Positions 17,100 to 26,039 of a stretch of 64,000 nt of DNA are shown piece after piece; the stretch's first letter is position 1; each line of letters begins with the position of its first letter. Under the pieces are notes generated by a model. It searched no databases, was not told the DNA's origin, and saw nothing but the letters and a program-made list of their open reading frames with translations. Both the position numbers and the translations under genes were made by a program. The stretch comes from CAVVAE01 sp963746185. Its GTDB lineage: Bacteria; Actinomycetota; Actinomycetes; Propionibacteriales; Nocardioidaceae. The DNA lies in the NCBI GenBank assembly GCA_963746185.1, contig CAVVAE010000002.1, positions 124,001 to 188,000 on the forward strand, given 5' to 3'.

Positions 17100-18069
17100 C
17101 CCGTTCACCAGATCGCTTTTCACGGTCGCCGGAGCAGCCCTGCTGCTGTTGAGCGTGGGCTGCCAGGGCTCGTCCGCCCCGGAGACGGTGTCCGGCGATA
17201 CGCCTGCACTTCGCGCCGGGCCCCTGACCCGGGTCGACCCGTGCGACCTGCTCCCCGCCGCAACGGCGTCACGGCTCCTCGACCTCCCTGTTCAGGTGGT
17301 CGGTATCGAGGTGGGACCAGCCAGTCTGCCGACCCTCGTCTGTGACCTCGGACAAGAGTTCGCCGAACCTGTCGTCTCCGTATCGTTCACTCCTGAGCCG
17401 ATCGCACCAGACGTGTTCGACGATGCCTTCGGTAACTCAGCTGGAGGCGACCCGCTTCGGGTCGAGGGTCTGGGCGACCAGGCCTTTCTTCGCACGGAGG
17501 CTGACGTCAGGTCACTGCACGTCTTCGTGCGGGGTGCGGTGCTCTCTGTGCGGTCATCCTTGGCGCCCCTCACATCGCGACAACCCGTGCGGCAACCCGA
17601 GCTCATTTCTCTCGCAGAGGCTGCCACTGCCAATGTGCCCGTCAACCCTGGGCTGGCCACCGCCAGCGACCCATGCCCGAACGTCTCATCGGACGATGTC
17701 GGTGCGGCTCTCGGGCGCCCGCCGACGATGGCGACCCAATGGAAGATGGCCGACGGGTCCGCGATGTGCTCGTGGGGTGGCCGACCAGGAGCCGCGACGG
17801 TCGAAATCATCCACGGCCAGCAATCGATTCGCGACTATCACCGCACGCACGATCTCGCGGACTACGTCGAACTCGGCAATCTTGGCACCGGCTCGGACAT
17901 CAAGGCCTTCTCGAGTATCGATCTGGCCGGCGATCTGGTGATCACCACACCCGACCAGACACTCGTGCTCATCATGGTGGTGGCGTCGGCGGGGTACTCC
18001 GACCCGAGCATCGAGACCACCGACGGTGAACGTCAGCTCGCCAAGGCCATCCTGGCGAATGTTTCGTAG
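17092..18069 (+). CDS. Putative lipoprotein with two cysteine-bearing repeat domains and a non-canonical start
   Basis: Mature part about 300 residues, with a twofold layout (DPCDLLPAATASRLL...VCDLGQ and DPCPNVSSDDVGAALG...MCSWGG) resembling DUF3558-type actinobacterial lipoproteins. A complete lipoprotein signal (SSPFTRSLFTVAGAALLLL then SVGC) is encoded upstream of the first conventional start (TTG 17149). The only in-frame candidates before it and after the TGA at 17083 are ATC (17092) and CTG codons. I give 17092 as the probable beginning, overlapping the end of EF-G2. An ATC start or an unrecognised frame error are the alternatives. Probably membrane-anchored on the outside; function unknown. 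Confidence 0.72.
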   Translation: MSSPFTRSLFTVAGAALLLLSVGCQGSSAPETVSGDTPALRAGPLTRVDPCDLLPAATASRLLDLPVQVVGIEVGPASLPTLVCDLGQEFAEPVVSVSFTPEPIAPDVFDDAFGNSAGGDPLRVEGLGDQAFLRTEADVRSLHVFVRGAVLSVRSSLAPLTSRQPVRQPELISLAEAATANVPVNPGLATASDPCPNVSSDDVGAALGRPPTMATQWKMADGSAMCSWGGRPGAATVEIIHGQQSIRDYHRTHDLADYVELGNLGTGSDIKAFSSIDLAGDLVITTPDQTLVLIMVVASAGYSDPSIETTDGERQLAKAILANVS

Positions 18070-18099
18070 TCGCCGCGCGCTCCCTAGCCCACTGGCATG

Positions 18100-18636
18100 T
18101 CACGGCCATGCATCGACCAGCACTGCTCTCGTCTCCTGGAGCAGTTGAGGGAGCACCTTCGTCTGCCCCACGACCGGCATGAAGTTCGTGTCACCACCCC
18201 ATCGGGGTACGACGTGCTGGTGCAGATGTTCTGCAATGCCTGCGCCGGCGACATGACCCTGGTTCATGCCGATGTTGAAACCGTGGGCAGCGGACGCCTT
18301 CCGTACGGCGTGCATCGCGTCTTTTGTCAGCGCGGCCACCTCAGCGGCCTCGTCCTCGCCGAGGTCGGTGTAGTCAGCGATGTGCCGGTAAGGGCAGATC
18401 AAAAGGTGACCGGGGTTGTAGGGGTAAAGGTTCAAGACGGCGTACGCCAAGATGCCTCGGTGGACGATCAGCCCGTCCTCATCGCTCATCGCCGGGATGG
18501 CACAGAACGGGCAGGCATCGTCGTCGTCGGACTCTGGCTTGTTCGCATCCTTGATGTAGGCGAGCCGATGTGGCGTCCACAGCCGCTGGAACGGGTCGGA
18601 TTCCCCGACGCCTTCTTGCGGCTCGAACAGGGTCAT
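18100..18636 (-). CDS. HIT-family nucleotide phosphohydrolase
   Basis: 178 residues from ATG 18636. It has the zinc-type CPFC near the N-terminus (DDDACPFCAIPAM), the YPYNPGHLLICPYRH segment, and the catalytic triad of histidines in AEHLHQHVVPRWGGD. HIT proteins of this actinobacterial type resemble AP4A phosphorylase/hydrolases acting on dinucleoside polyphosphates. It lies 7 nt after thrS on the same strand, the conserved thrS-HIT pair, so it is co-transcribed. The reading frame extends 30 codons further upstream, but that lies inside thrS. Confidence 0.93.
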   Translation of the reverse strand: MTLFEPQEGVGESDPFQRLWTPHRLAYIKDANKPESDDDDACPFCAIPAMSDEDGLIVHRGILAYAVLNLYPYNPGHLLICPYRHIADYTDLGEDEAAEVAALTKDAMHAVRKASAAHGFNIGMNQGHVAGAGIAEHLHQHVVPRWGGDTNFMPVVGQTKVLPQLLQETRAVLVDAWP

Positions 18637-18643
18637 CGACTGC

Positions 18644-20656
18644 TCACACCTGGATGCGGCGTTCGACCGCGTCGACGATCCTGGCGATCGCGTCGTCGAT
18701 GGCGACGCCGTTGTCCTGTTCACCACTGCGGTAGCGGAACGACACTGCGCCCTCTTCGATATCGCGATCGCCGGCGATCACCATGAACGGCACCTTCTGG
18801 AGCTGGGCGTTGCGGATCTTCTTCTGCATACGGTCGTCGGACAGGTCGACCTCCACGCGGATCCCCTTCTCCCGCAGCCGGGCGGCGACGTCAGCGAGGA
18901 ACTCCTCGTGTCGCTCCGCGATCGGGATCGCGGTGACCTGCACGGGAGCGAGCCAAGGCGGGAACGCGCCGGCGTAGTGCTCGGTGAGCACGCCGAGGAA
19001 GCGCTCGATCGACCCGAACAGCGCGCGGTGGATCATCACCGGACGCGGGCGCGAGCCGTCCGGAGCGGTGTACTCGAGCTCGAACCGCTGAGGCTCCATC
19101 AGATCGACCTGGATCGTCGACAGCTGCCACGTGCGGCCGATGGCGTCGCGGGCCTGCACGGAGATCTTCGGTGCATAGAACGCCGCGCCGCCGGGATCGA
19201 GGACCAGCTCGAGGCCGCTCGCCTCGGCCGCCGACTTCAGCGCGTTGGTAGCACGCTCCCATTCTTCGTCAGTGCCGATCGACTTCGTCTCGTCGCGGGT
19301 GGACAGCTCGAGGTAGAAGTCCTCGAGCCCGTAGTCGCGGAGCAGGTCAAGGACGAACGTCAACAGCGAACGGATCTCCCCATCGAGCTGGTCGAGCGTG
19401 CAGTAGATGTGGGCGTCGTCCTGGGTCATTCCACGTACTCGGGTCAGGCCGTGCACCACACCAGACTTTTCGTAGCGATAAACGGACCCGAACTCGAAAA
19501 GTCGAAGCGGAAGCTCCCGGTAGGACCGTCCGCGCGACCGAAAGATCAGGCAGTGGAACGGACAGTTCATCGGTTTGAGGTAGTAGTCCTGGCCGGGCTT
19601 CTTGACGTTGCCCTGATTGTCGCGCTCCTCGTCGATGTGCATGGGCGGGTACATGCCCTCGGCGAACCACTCGAGGTGGCCGGAGGTTTCGAACAGCTCC
19701 TTCTTAGTGATGTGCGGGCTGTAGACGAACTCGTAGCCGGCCTCCACATGCCCGGCGCGGTAGTAGTCCTCCATCACCTTCCGGAGTACGCCACCTTTGG
19801 GATGGAAGACCGCGAGCCCTGATCCGATCTCATCGGGGAAGCTGAACAGGTCGAGATCCCGACCGAGCTTGCGGTGGTCGCGCCGAGCAGCCTCCTCGAG
19901 CCGCTCGAGGTATGCCTCGAGCGCCTCCTTGCTCTCCCAGGCCGTGCCGTAGATGCGTTGCAGCTGGGGGTTCTGCTCACTCCCCCGCCAGTACGCCGCA
20001 GCGGATCGCATCAGCTTGAACGCCGGAATGCGCTTGGTGGTCGGTAGGTGCGGACCGCGACACAAGTCTTTCCAGGCCAGCGAACCATCTCGCTTGAGGT
20101 TGTCGTAGATGGTCAGCCCAGAGGCTCCGACCTCGACGCTGGCACCTTCAGCCGTGTCGGCGGCCTCAGAACCCTTGAGGCCGATCAGCTCGAGCTTGTA
20201 GGGCTCATCGGCCAGTTCGTCGCGAGCCTCGTCGTCGGACACCTCCCGCCGAGAGAACCGCTGGCCTTCCTTGATCAGCTTGCGCATGCGGGTCTCGAGC
20301 TTCTCGAGGTCCTCAGGATGGAACGGCTCGGCGACGTCGAAGTCGTAGTAGAAGCCGTCGGCAATCGGCGGGCCGATACCGAGCTTGGCGTCCGGGTATA
20401 GCTCTTGAACTGCCTGCGCCAACACGTGGGCCGTCGAATGACGCAGGATCGCCCTCCCGTCGTCGCTGTCGATGGCCACCGGCTCGACCTCAGCTCCGAC
20501 AGCGAGCTCGTGGGAGAGGTCGCGTAGCTCGCCGTCGACCCGGGCCGCAATCACTGCGGTGTCGTCAGCGAACAGCTCCCAGGCCTTCGTCCCCGTCGTC
20601 ACGGTCCGCTCAGCACGTTCGGCTTCGCTGACGACGGTAACGGTGAGGTCGGACAC
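18644..20656 (-). CDS. thrS: Threonine--tRNA ligase
   Basis: 670 residues. An N-terminal TGS-like domain is followed by the editing domain with HSTAHVLAQAVQ and DLCRGPHLPTTK. The class II catalytic core has motif 2 (YRYEKSGVVHGLTRVRGM, TQDDAHIY) and motif 3 (MIHRALFGSIERFLGVLTE), and a C-terminal anticodon domain follows. Essential for protein synthesis. First gene of the thrS-HIT unit. I looked for a T-box or threonine-rich attenuator upstream and did not find a convincing one. Confidence 0.97.
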   Translation of the reverse strand: MSDLTVTVVSEAERAERTVTTGTKAWELFADDTAVIAARVDGELRDLSHELAVGAEVEPVAIDSDDGRAILRHSTAHVLAQAVQELYPDAKLGIGPPIADGFYYDFDVAEPFHPEDLEKLETRMRKLIKEGQRFSRREVSDDEARDELADEPYKLELIGLKGSEAADTAEGASVEVGASGLTIYDNLKRDGSLAWKDLCRGPHLPTTKRIPAFKLMRSAAAYWRGSEQNPQLQRIYGTAWESKEALEAYLERLEEAARRDHRKLGRDLDLFSFPDEIGSGLAVFHPKGGVLRKVMEDYYRAGHVEAGYEFVYSPHITKKELFETSGHLEWFAEGMYPPMHIDEERDNQGNVKKPGQDYYLKPMNCPFHCLIFRSRGRSYRELPLRLFEFGSVYRYEKSGVVHGLTRVRGMTQDDAHIYCTLDQLDGEIRSLLTFVLDLLRDYGLEDFYLELSTRDETKSIGTDEEWERATNALKSAAEASGLELVLDPGGAAFYAPKISVQARDAIGRTWQLSTIQVDLMEPQRFELEYTAPDGSRPRPVMIHRALFGSIERFLGVLTEHYAGAFPPWLAPVQVTAIPIAERHEEFLADVAARLREKGIRVEVDLSDDRMQKKIRNAQLQKVPFMVIAGDRDIEEGAVSFRYRSGEQDNGVAIDDAIARIVDAVERRIQV

Positions 20657-20989
20657 GGAGGTCTCCTAAGAGGTGCAGTACGTCGCTGGGACAGGCTTCC
20701 CGGCGATCACGCGTCGATCGTATCGAGGCGGCTCATTCACCGTCGCCCGAGTTTCAGCAGCCCGATCAGGGAACGACCCTCCATGGTGATAGTGGTGGCA
20801 ACCGGGTTGTTGCGTGCTCTGGGTCAGGCGGGACTGCGTCGACGCGACATCGGCTGATCGTCGTACAAAGATAAATCGCAGAGATCTCGCCGTGGTGTCG
20901 CATGATGTCCGCAGTAGTCGGCCCTTTCTGCCGTTGACCACAACGGAGGTCACTATCAATGCAGGCAGTGCGCGGGTTATGTTCGCCAA
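20657..20989. other. Intergenic region between divergent thrS and the 20990 gene
   Basis: 333 nt holding the promoters of thrS (minus) and of the small regulator operon (plus). AGGAGACCTCC directly upstream of thrS is its ribosome site. No RNA element or gene could be supported; the AT-rich stretch ACAAAGATAAATCG near 20868 may be part of a promoter. Confidence 0.35.
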
Positions 20990-21301
20990 ATGCTCCGCTA
21001 CCACGTCGTTTCCGCTCAGCAAGGCCAGCCGCCTACGAGCGGGACGATCGGTCAACCTCCACCGGTCAGGCGAACTCCCACTGGCGATACGTGGGTGCCC
21101 CGCGGGCTGTGTCACGCCGTCGCGGGAGAGGCGACCAAGACCCTTTGCGGACGACGAGTGGCAAATCTCGCGCGCAACTTCAAAGAGTTGGACTTCGAGA
21201 GCGCCACCTGGTCGATGCCGGTGACGGTGATTCGCTGCTTCCACTGCGCTGCCCAGTCTCGCGAGCTGGCCCTGTTAGGACCCGGCGACCGTGGTGCATG
21301 A
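20990..21301 (+). CDS. Small cysteine/histidine-containing protein
   Basis: 103 residues. The C-terminal two thirds have a plausible metal site: GLCHAV...TKTLCGRR...VIRCFHCA, spaced like small actinobacterial proteins of unknown function. The N-terminal 30 residues are proline/glutamine rich and the exact start is uncertain. It overlaps the ANTAR gene by 11 nt, so the two are probably translated together. Confidence 0.55.
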   Translation: MLRYHVVSAQQGQPPTSGTIGQPPPVRRTPTGDTWVPRGLCHAVAGEATKTLCGRRVANLARNFKELDFESATWSMPVTVIRCFHCAAQSRELALLGPGDRGA

Positions 21302-21476
21302 CGGAGACGTTTCCCCCGTTGTTGCGCAAGCCGTCGGCGTCTTGATGCAGCGCTACTCGCTGCTTGAATGGAAGGCCGCCGACCTCCTCGCACACACTGC
21401 AGCCCGTGACAACAAGTCGCTCGAAGCGATTGCCCAGGGCTTTGTCGACGAGGTCAAGCAGCGTGAACAGTCTTGA
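21291..21476 (+). CDS. Stand-alone ANTAR-domain protein
   Basis: 61 residues from GTG. VVAQAVGVLMQRYSLLEWKA followed by ADLLAHTAARDNKSLEAIAQ is the ANTAR fold, including the A-x-G-x-L-M core and the L-x-x-A-A segment. ANTAR domains bind paired hairpins in mRNA leaders and cause antitermination, but are normally fused to GAF or receiver domains. Here nothing else is encoded, so signalling would have to come from a partner. It overlaps genes on both sides, in a three-gene unit. Confidence 0.7.
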   Translation: MVHDGDVSPVVAQAVGVLMQRYSLLEWKAADLLAHTAARDNKSLEAIAQGFVDEVKQREQS

Positions 21477-21796
21477 TCGAGGTTCCGAAACACGACGTGG
21501 AATTCGTTGTACTCGGTGGCATAGCCCGATCCGTTCATTCGGCGTACGATCGCCGCAAATACGCTGCCGAGCTGCGGAAGAGGGGACGAACCGGCTTGGA
21601 AACTGACCCGCCTGACCCTGTGCTGCGGGACAACGATCTGCTCGAAGAGATCGACCTCCTGACCGAGCTCATCGCTGCTGCTGCCGCGGCCCATGGCAAG
21701 TTGCCTCAGCAGCGGATCGATGAGGTGCTCGAAGGGAAATCCACGCCTCGCATCATCCATCTGCGAGCCGTGCATGGCGACGAGCCTGCGGACTGA
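21473..21796 (+). CDS. Small conserved protein of unknown function (LLEEIDLLTELI family)
   Basis: 107 residues from TTG 21473, overlapping the ANTAR stop (TTGA). The C-terminal segment LLEEIDLLTELIAAAAAAHG-KLPQQRIDEVLEG matches LLNELAMLTDLVIAASSSPG-GLSTGQVDDVLGV in the 75-residue protein at 33145-33372, so the two share a domain. The N-terminal part (VEFVVLGGIARSVHSAYDRR) is not recognised. No signal peptide. Confidence 0.6.
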   Translation: MIEVPKHDVEFVVLGGIARSVHSAYDRRKYAAELRKRGRTGLETDPPDPVLRDNDLLEEIDLLTELIAAAAAAHGKLPQQRIDEVLEGKSTPRIIHLRAVHGDEPAD

Positions 21797-21812
21797 CCTG
21801 TTCAGGTCTGTT

Positions 21813-22877
21813 TCAACGATGCGACGGCGCTACATGGTGGATCGGCGGACGCAACGCCGAGAGCTGGGCGCTCACGAGTGCGCGGTGGGGACATGAGGCG
21901 TTGGCCCAGGCCGCGTAGATGTCGGGGGAATTCGTCGGTTGGCCGAGGAAGTAGCCCTGCGCTGACTCAACGCCGAGCCGAATCAGCGTGTTGAGCACCG
22001 CTTCGGACTCCACGCCTTCGCCGAGCACCTCAGCTCCGGACTCGAGGGCGAACAGCACCACGGCAGCAACGAGGGCGCGACGCGCGGGGTCGGTGTCGAG
22101 GCCGATGACCAACGACTTGTCGATCTTGATGATCTCAGGCGCCAGGACGACGATGTGGTGCATCGACGAGTAGCCAGCGCCGGCGTCGTCGACCGCAAGC
22201 CGAACCCCTGCTTCTCGGAGTCTCTCGCGGGCTTGCCTCAGGCGCTCGTAGTCCGACGTCGAGGCATGTTCGGTGAGCTCGACCACGATCCTGTCCAGTG
22301 GTAACGGCCCGCTTCGCAGCGCGGCCAGCAAGTCCGGCGACACAAGTGTCAGCGGTGAGACGTTGACAGCGACGTACAGGTGTTCAGGCAACGCTGTCGC
22401 GTTCCTCAAAGCCGACTGCACCGCGAGGAGTTCCAGTTTCAGTCCGAGCCCCACCATTTCAGCCTCCCCGAACCACCTGTCGGGAAGGGGTTGAGACGGG
22501 AACCGGCACAAGGCCTCCACTCCAGCGACCCGGCCTGTTCCCAGTGCAAACACGGGCTGGAAAACCGTCTCTACTTCCCCCGATCGGAGAACTCCCTGGA
22601 TCCGCGCCTCGACTCGGCGGTGTGCGCGTTGGTCACGCGTCCTGGGCCTGAGGACGACAAAGACCGCCGCGAGCTGAAGGGGCGTCAGGGTGAGCGCGAT
22701 GATCGCGGCCGTGTAGATCAGGTCGCCGACCTGGGCGTTGGGGCCGCCGGGCGCCAGGACCACGATGGCCGGAGCAATGGTGCACACCAGACCGTTGATG
22801 GCCATCACCGTGATCAAGAAGCGCAGAGCACGGCCCTGCGGCAAGAGGTAGCGAGCGTTCGCCCCACCCATTTTCAC
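21813..22877 (-). CDS. Membrane EAL-domain cyclic-di-GMP phosphodiesterase
   Basis: 354 residues. Two transmembrane segments (FLITVMAINGLVCTIAPAIV and LIYTAAIIALTLTPLQLAAV) precede a complete EAL domain. The signature is EALCRF, with the catalytic and metal residues NVSP, ELTEH, VDDAGAGYSS, KIDKSLV, GEGVES and QGYFLGQP, so it should be active. No GGDEF, PAS or GAF domain is present; sensing would be through the membrane part. Substrate c-di-GMP is known for the family. A link to the surface proteins in this window is possible but not shown. Confidence 0.92.
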   Translation of the reverse strand: MKMGGANARYLLPQGRALRFLITVMAINGLVCTIAPAIVVLAPGGPNAQVGDLIYTAAIIALTLTPLQLAAVFVVLRPRTRDQRAHRRVEARIQGVLRSGEVETVFQPVFALGTGRVAGVEALCRFPSQPLPDRWFGEAEMVGLGLKLELLAVQSALRNATALPEHLYVAVNVSPLTLVSPDLLAALRSGPLPLDRIVVELTEHASTSDYERLRQARERLREAGVRLAVDDAGAGYSSMHHIVVLAPEIIKIDKSLVIGLDTDPARRALVAAVVLFALESGAEVLGEGVESEAVLNTLIRLGVESAQGYFLGQPTNSPDIYAAWANASCPHRALVSAQLSALRPPIHHVAPSHR

Positions 22878-22999
22878 TTGTAGCCACAGCCGATCCCTAG
22901 ATGACTGCTCAGTGTAACCGCCTGACTACTCACAGGTAACCGAATGGCAGCACCGTCGCGGAAACCCCTCGCTAAACGGGAGAAATAGGACCGCTCGTC

Positions 23000-24295
23000 T
23001 CACTCATCGGTTTCCTGATCCCCCGCGTCCTCGTTGCATTCGATCTGCGGCGGCTCTTCGCCGGGGAAGACCAACATGTCGTACTGCGGTTGGTCGAACC
23101 CGTCAATGTCGAAGATCAACGCTGACGACAGCTCAGACCCTCGACCTGGTGACCGGAATCGGTAGCCCGTTCCATGCCCGGGCGAGCCGAAGTTGCTCAC
23201 GCCGATCGTGAACATACATTCGTCGAACATCACGAATTCTTCGCCTTCCTTGGACATGTCCTCGAGGTCGTCGGGGAACTCGCTCAGGTCCTCTCGGGCC
23301 TCTGCGAGTAGGTCTCGCAGCCGGCTCGGCGAAGCGGAGAGTTGCGTGCCTGTCTGCCCACTCCGAGCAATGTGTTCCAGAGCCTCGACTCCGATGGGGC
23401 CTGCGGCAATGTCGGTCCCCTCACCCGGCCCGGGTCCGCAATGGCGGCCGCTGAACGGCTGCGCAGCGCCCCGGAAGACCAAGATCTCGTAGTCGGGGTC
23501 GTCCCACTCGCTGTGATCGACGTCGATGGCCGGCTGGTACGACGACTCATGGGCCCCCAAGAAGCGGTAGCCGAACTGTTGACGTCGGTCCCCGGCTTCC
23601 GTGACGGGTAGCCAGACCAGGCAGGACTCCCAGTTGTCGAACTTCCCGAAGCGGTTCTCGGCGACGTCCAAAGCAGTCTTGAGGCGAGTGACCTGCCGAA
23701 CGAGTCGGCGAGCGCGCTCAAGCAGCGTCAGGCTCTGCTGTCTGAGCGTTGAGTCGTCCAGGCGTCGGGTTGCCTCGTTGCCGCGCGACGTCGGAGCGAA
23801 GGCATCTGCACCGGTCCCGTTTGGATCGGGCACTCGGCTCAGGCAGCTCGGTCGCCGTGACAGGTCGAGCATGACCCATCGGGGCCGGTGGCCTCCAGGT
23901 GGATGGCGGACAAGCGCGGTTCGGTGGTCCAACCCCGTGCCATCACGTTCGTCGTACGCAAACCCCCATCTGCTCTGGGGATCTCCTTTGCGATCGATGC
24001 CGACCCGGTGGATACAGCCGAACCAGTGGACGATCTGGTCTCCCGTTCGCGCGAGTCCTTTGACCCTGGGTGTCACGTGTGAGGCGCGTTGCTCGAGCCG
24101 CCGCAACAGCATGCGCGTAGTTGTGGCGGAGCGGAGGTCTTGCGACACGTAAGCGCTGCTCACACCGTCGCCAACCACCGGCATGGCCGGACGCGTCAGG
24201 GTGGGGTGAGTGGCGCCAGCCTGGGTCGCAGCAGTGGCTGGAATGAAGGCCATTCCGAGGGCGGCCACGAGCAGCCCGGTCTTCAGCGTGCTCAT
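23000..24295 (-). CDS. Secreted protein with a threefold cysteine-bounded repeat
   Basis: 431 residues with a cleavable signal peptide (MSTLKTGLLVAALGMAFIPATA). Three related segments of about 60 residues can be recognised. Each runs from a Cys-hydrophobic start (FGCIHRVGID; ESCLVWLPVT; DECMFTIGVS), through a glycine-aromatic turn (RWGFAY; QFGYRF; GTGYRF), to an acidic D-x-D...Y/W-x-hydrophobic end (RWVMLDL; YEILVFRG; YDMLVFPG) closed by another cysteine. Helical, charged linkers separate them. I know no named family. It overlaps the beta-helix gene by 4 nt, so both products are made together. Confidence 0.78.
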   Translation of the reverse strand: MSTLKTGLLVAALGMAFIPATAATQAGATHPTLTRPAMPVVGDGVSSAYVSQDLRSATTTRMLLRRLEQRASHVTPRVKGLARTGDQIVHWFGCIHRVGIDRKGDPQSRWGFAYDERDGTGLDHRTALVRHPPGGHRPRWVMLDLSRRPSCLSRVPDPNGTGADAFAPTSRGNEATRRLDDSTLRQQSLTLLERARRLVRQVTRLKTALDVAENRFGKFDNWESCLVWLPVTEAGDRRQQFGYRFLGAHESSYQPAIDVDHSEWDDPDYEILVFRGAAQPFSGRHCGPGPGEGTDIAAGPIGVEALEHIARSGQTGTQLSASPSRLRDLLAEAREDLSEFPDDLEDMSKEGEEFVMFDECMFTIGVSNFGSPGHGTGYRFRSPGRGSELSSALIFDIDGFDQPQYDMLVFPGEEPPQIECNEDAGDQETDE

Positions 24296-25914
24296 GGCGA
24301 CACCTCCACCTCGACGGCACCGATGTCACAGCCCGCACCCTGTGGTCGCGAGATCCCGCGCGCATCGCCAGCGCTGGCAGCCCTCCAGTCGACGACCTGA
24401 TCGAGGAGGAACCCGGTGGCTCCCGGCGCATCGATGACGTGACTACAGCTGGTGGCCGGGACCGCGTCAACCAGTTGGCTCGCGGACAGCGGCATTCGCA
24501 CTCGCCCGTCCGGGTCGACCTCCAACAAGGCCAGCAGGGGATCACCCAGGCCCACCATGTCGCTGGGATCGATGGCGCCGCACGAAGTGTCGGTCACCCA
24601 GGAGTATGCCGAGTTGGTGGCACCGTTGACCCGGCAGTTGCGGCCGGTTGGCAGCGTGTCGCCGCCGGACCGGGTGCCAGCGGGCCCGATCACGCTCGAC
24701 CTCATGATCAGTCCGTTGCCTGCGGCCACGTTGGCGCCGACCGTGCCGATGTTGTCGAGCACGGTGCTTCCGTACATCGCGAGAACCCCGGCCGCCAGAA
24801 CCCCACCGCCTTGACCTTCGGCGTAGTTGTCGGTGACCGTCGTGTTGACCAGGGTCACCTCACCCCGCGCCCAGATCCCGCCGCCGACGTGGGCGACCGC
24901 CAAGTTCCGTGCCAACGTGGAGTTCACGACGAGCACCGCGCTCTCGCCACCGATAGCGCCTCCACGGTCGTCGGCTCGGTTGCCGTTCAGGGTGGAGCCG
25001 AAGATCGCGATATCGCCGTCGAGCGTCCAGATCGCGCCGCCGGGCCCATCCGCATCGCTCCCGTCGATGGTTGAGTTGACCACCGTGACGTCGCCGTCCT
25101 CATCGGTGTAGAGAGCGCCGCCGTCCCCGTCGGTGGTGTTGCCGTCCACCTGCGAGCGCACGACCAGGATGTCGCCGGTCGAGGCGATGGCACCGCCAGA
25201 GCCATCGACGAGGTTGTTGCTCACGTCGGAGTCGTACACCTGGACACCTCCACGCCGTGCGTACAACGCTCCGCCATCGTCATTGGCGAGGTTTCCGGTG
25301 AGGACTGACTTGCGCACCGTGATCTTCCGCATCGAGAAAATCGCGCCGCCCGGTTCCTCGGCCAGGTTCTGGTGTACGTCGCAATGCACCATCGTGATCT
25401 CGCCTCGACTTGTCACGGCGGCGCCCGGACCGTCAGATCCGCCACGGCTCAACCGCAGGTTTTCCAAGTGCAGAAAGCCCGTGCCGTCCTGCCGAAGCAA
25501 GCGCTTCTCGAAACAGGTCTGGCGAATGGCGAACCCATGCCCGTCAACCGTCATCGGATACGGGGACTCGCGAATCGGGTCGCCCAGGAAGCAGTTGCGC
25601 AGGAAGATGTCGGCCCCTAGGTCGATCCGAGTCGCCCGCGTCTGCGCCCAGGCAGCCCGCAGCTGCGCCTCAGTCCTGACCGCGTCTGCAGGAGCGCGTT
25701 GATCCAGATGCGCGCCCCAGTCTGCCGGCCGGGGCGGTCTCATCTCGCTCATGGGGAGTACAAGCAGTGATCGGCTTGCGACCGCGGGATGGACTGCGCC
25801 ACCCGCCTCCGACGGCGAAGAAGCCGCTGGTTGTGCCGCGAGGGCCAGAGCAGAAGGGACAAGCAACACCGAGGCCACGATGGCCGGCGTACGGATGAAG
25901 ACCCTTGGTTTCAT
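24292..25914 (-). CDS. Secreted right-handed beta-helix protein
   Basis: 540 residues with a signal peptide (IVASVLLVPSALALAAQPA). The centre consists of about ten turns of the type GGAI...G.I.V.NST..GN.A (PGGAIFSMRKITVRKSVLTG, DGGALYTDEDGDVTVVNST), characteristic of polymorphic-outer-membrane/pectate-lyase-like solenoids. The C-terminus ends CDIGAVEV, common in this class. No catalytic residues of a polysaccharide lyase could be identified, so an adhesive or structural role is as likely as an enzymatic one. Translationally coupled to the repeat protein downstream. Confidence 0.82.
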   Translation of the reverse strand: MKPRVFIRTPAIVASVLLVPSALALAAQPAASSPSEAGGAVHPAVASRSLLVLPMSEMRPPRPADWGAHLDQRAPADAVRTEAQLRAAWAQTRATRIDLGADIFLRNCFLGDPIRESPYPMTVDGHGFAIRQTCFEKRLLRQDGTGFLHLENLRLSRGGSDGPGAAVTSRGEITMVHCDVHQNLAEEPGGAIFSMRKITVRKSVLTGNLANDDGGALYARRGGVQVYDSDVSNNLVDGSGGAIASTGDILVVRSQVDGNTTDGDGGALYTDEDGDVTVVNSTIDGSDADGPGGAIWTLDGDIAIFGSTLNGNRADDRGGAIGGESAVLVVNSTLARNLAVAHVGGGIWARGEVTLVNTTVTDNYAEGQGGGVLAAGVLAMYGSTVLDNIGTVGANVAAGNGLIMRSSVIGPAGTRSGGDTLPTGRNCRVNGATNSAYSWVTDTSCGAIDPSDMVGLGDPLLALLEVDPDGRVRMPLSASQLVDAVPATSCSHVIDAPGATGFLLDQVVDWRAASAGDARGISRPQGAGCDIGAVEVEVSP

Positions 25915-26039
25915 GCGCGTCTCACCTTGAAGGAACGAACCATCCGTCCCGGCGAGAGAGATCGGTGCGCATCTCCCATTCCCGTTCAGACCTTGTCGGG
26001 ACAGCTGGACATCACCCCGAGATTACGCGTGCAACGCCA

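Noticed and set aside
20657..20830. T-box or threonine-attenuator leader for thrS
   Set aside because: A frame with ACC ACT ATC ACC lies just before an ATG on the minus strand, but no T-box core and no terminator/antiterminator pair could be built.
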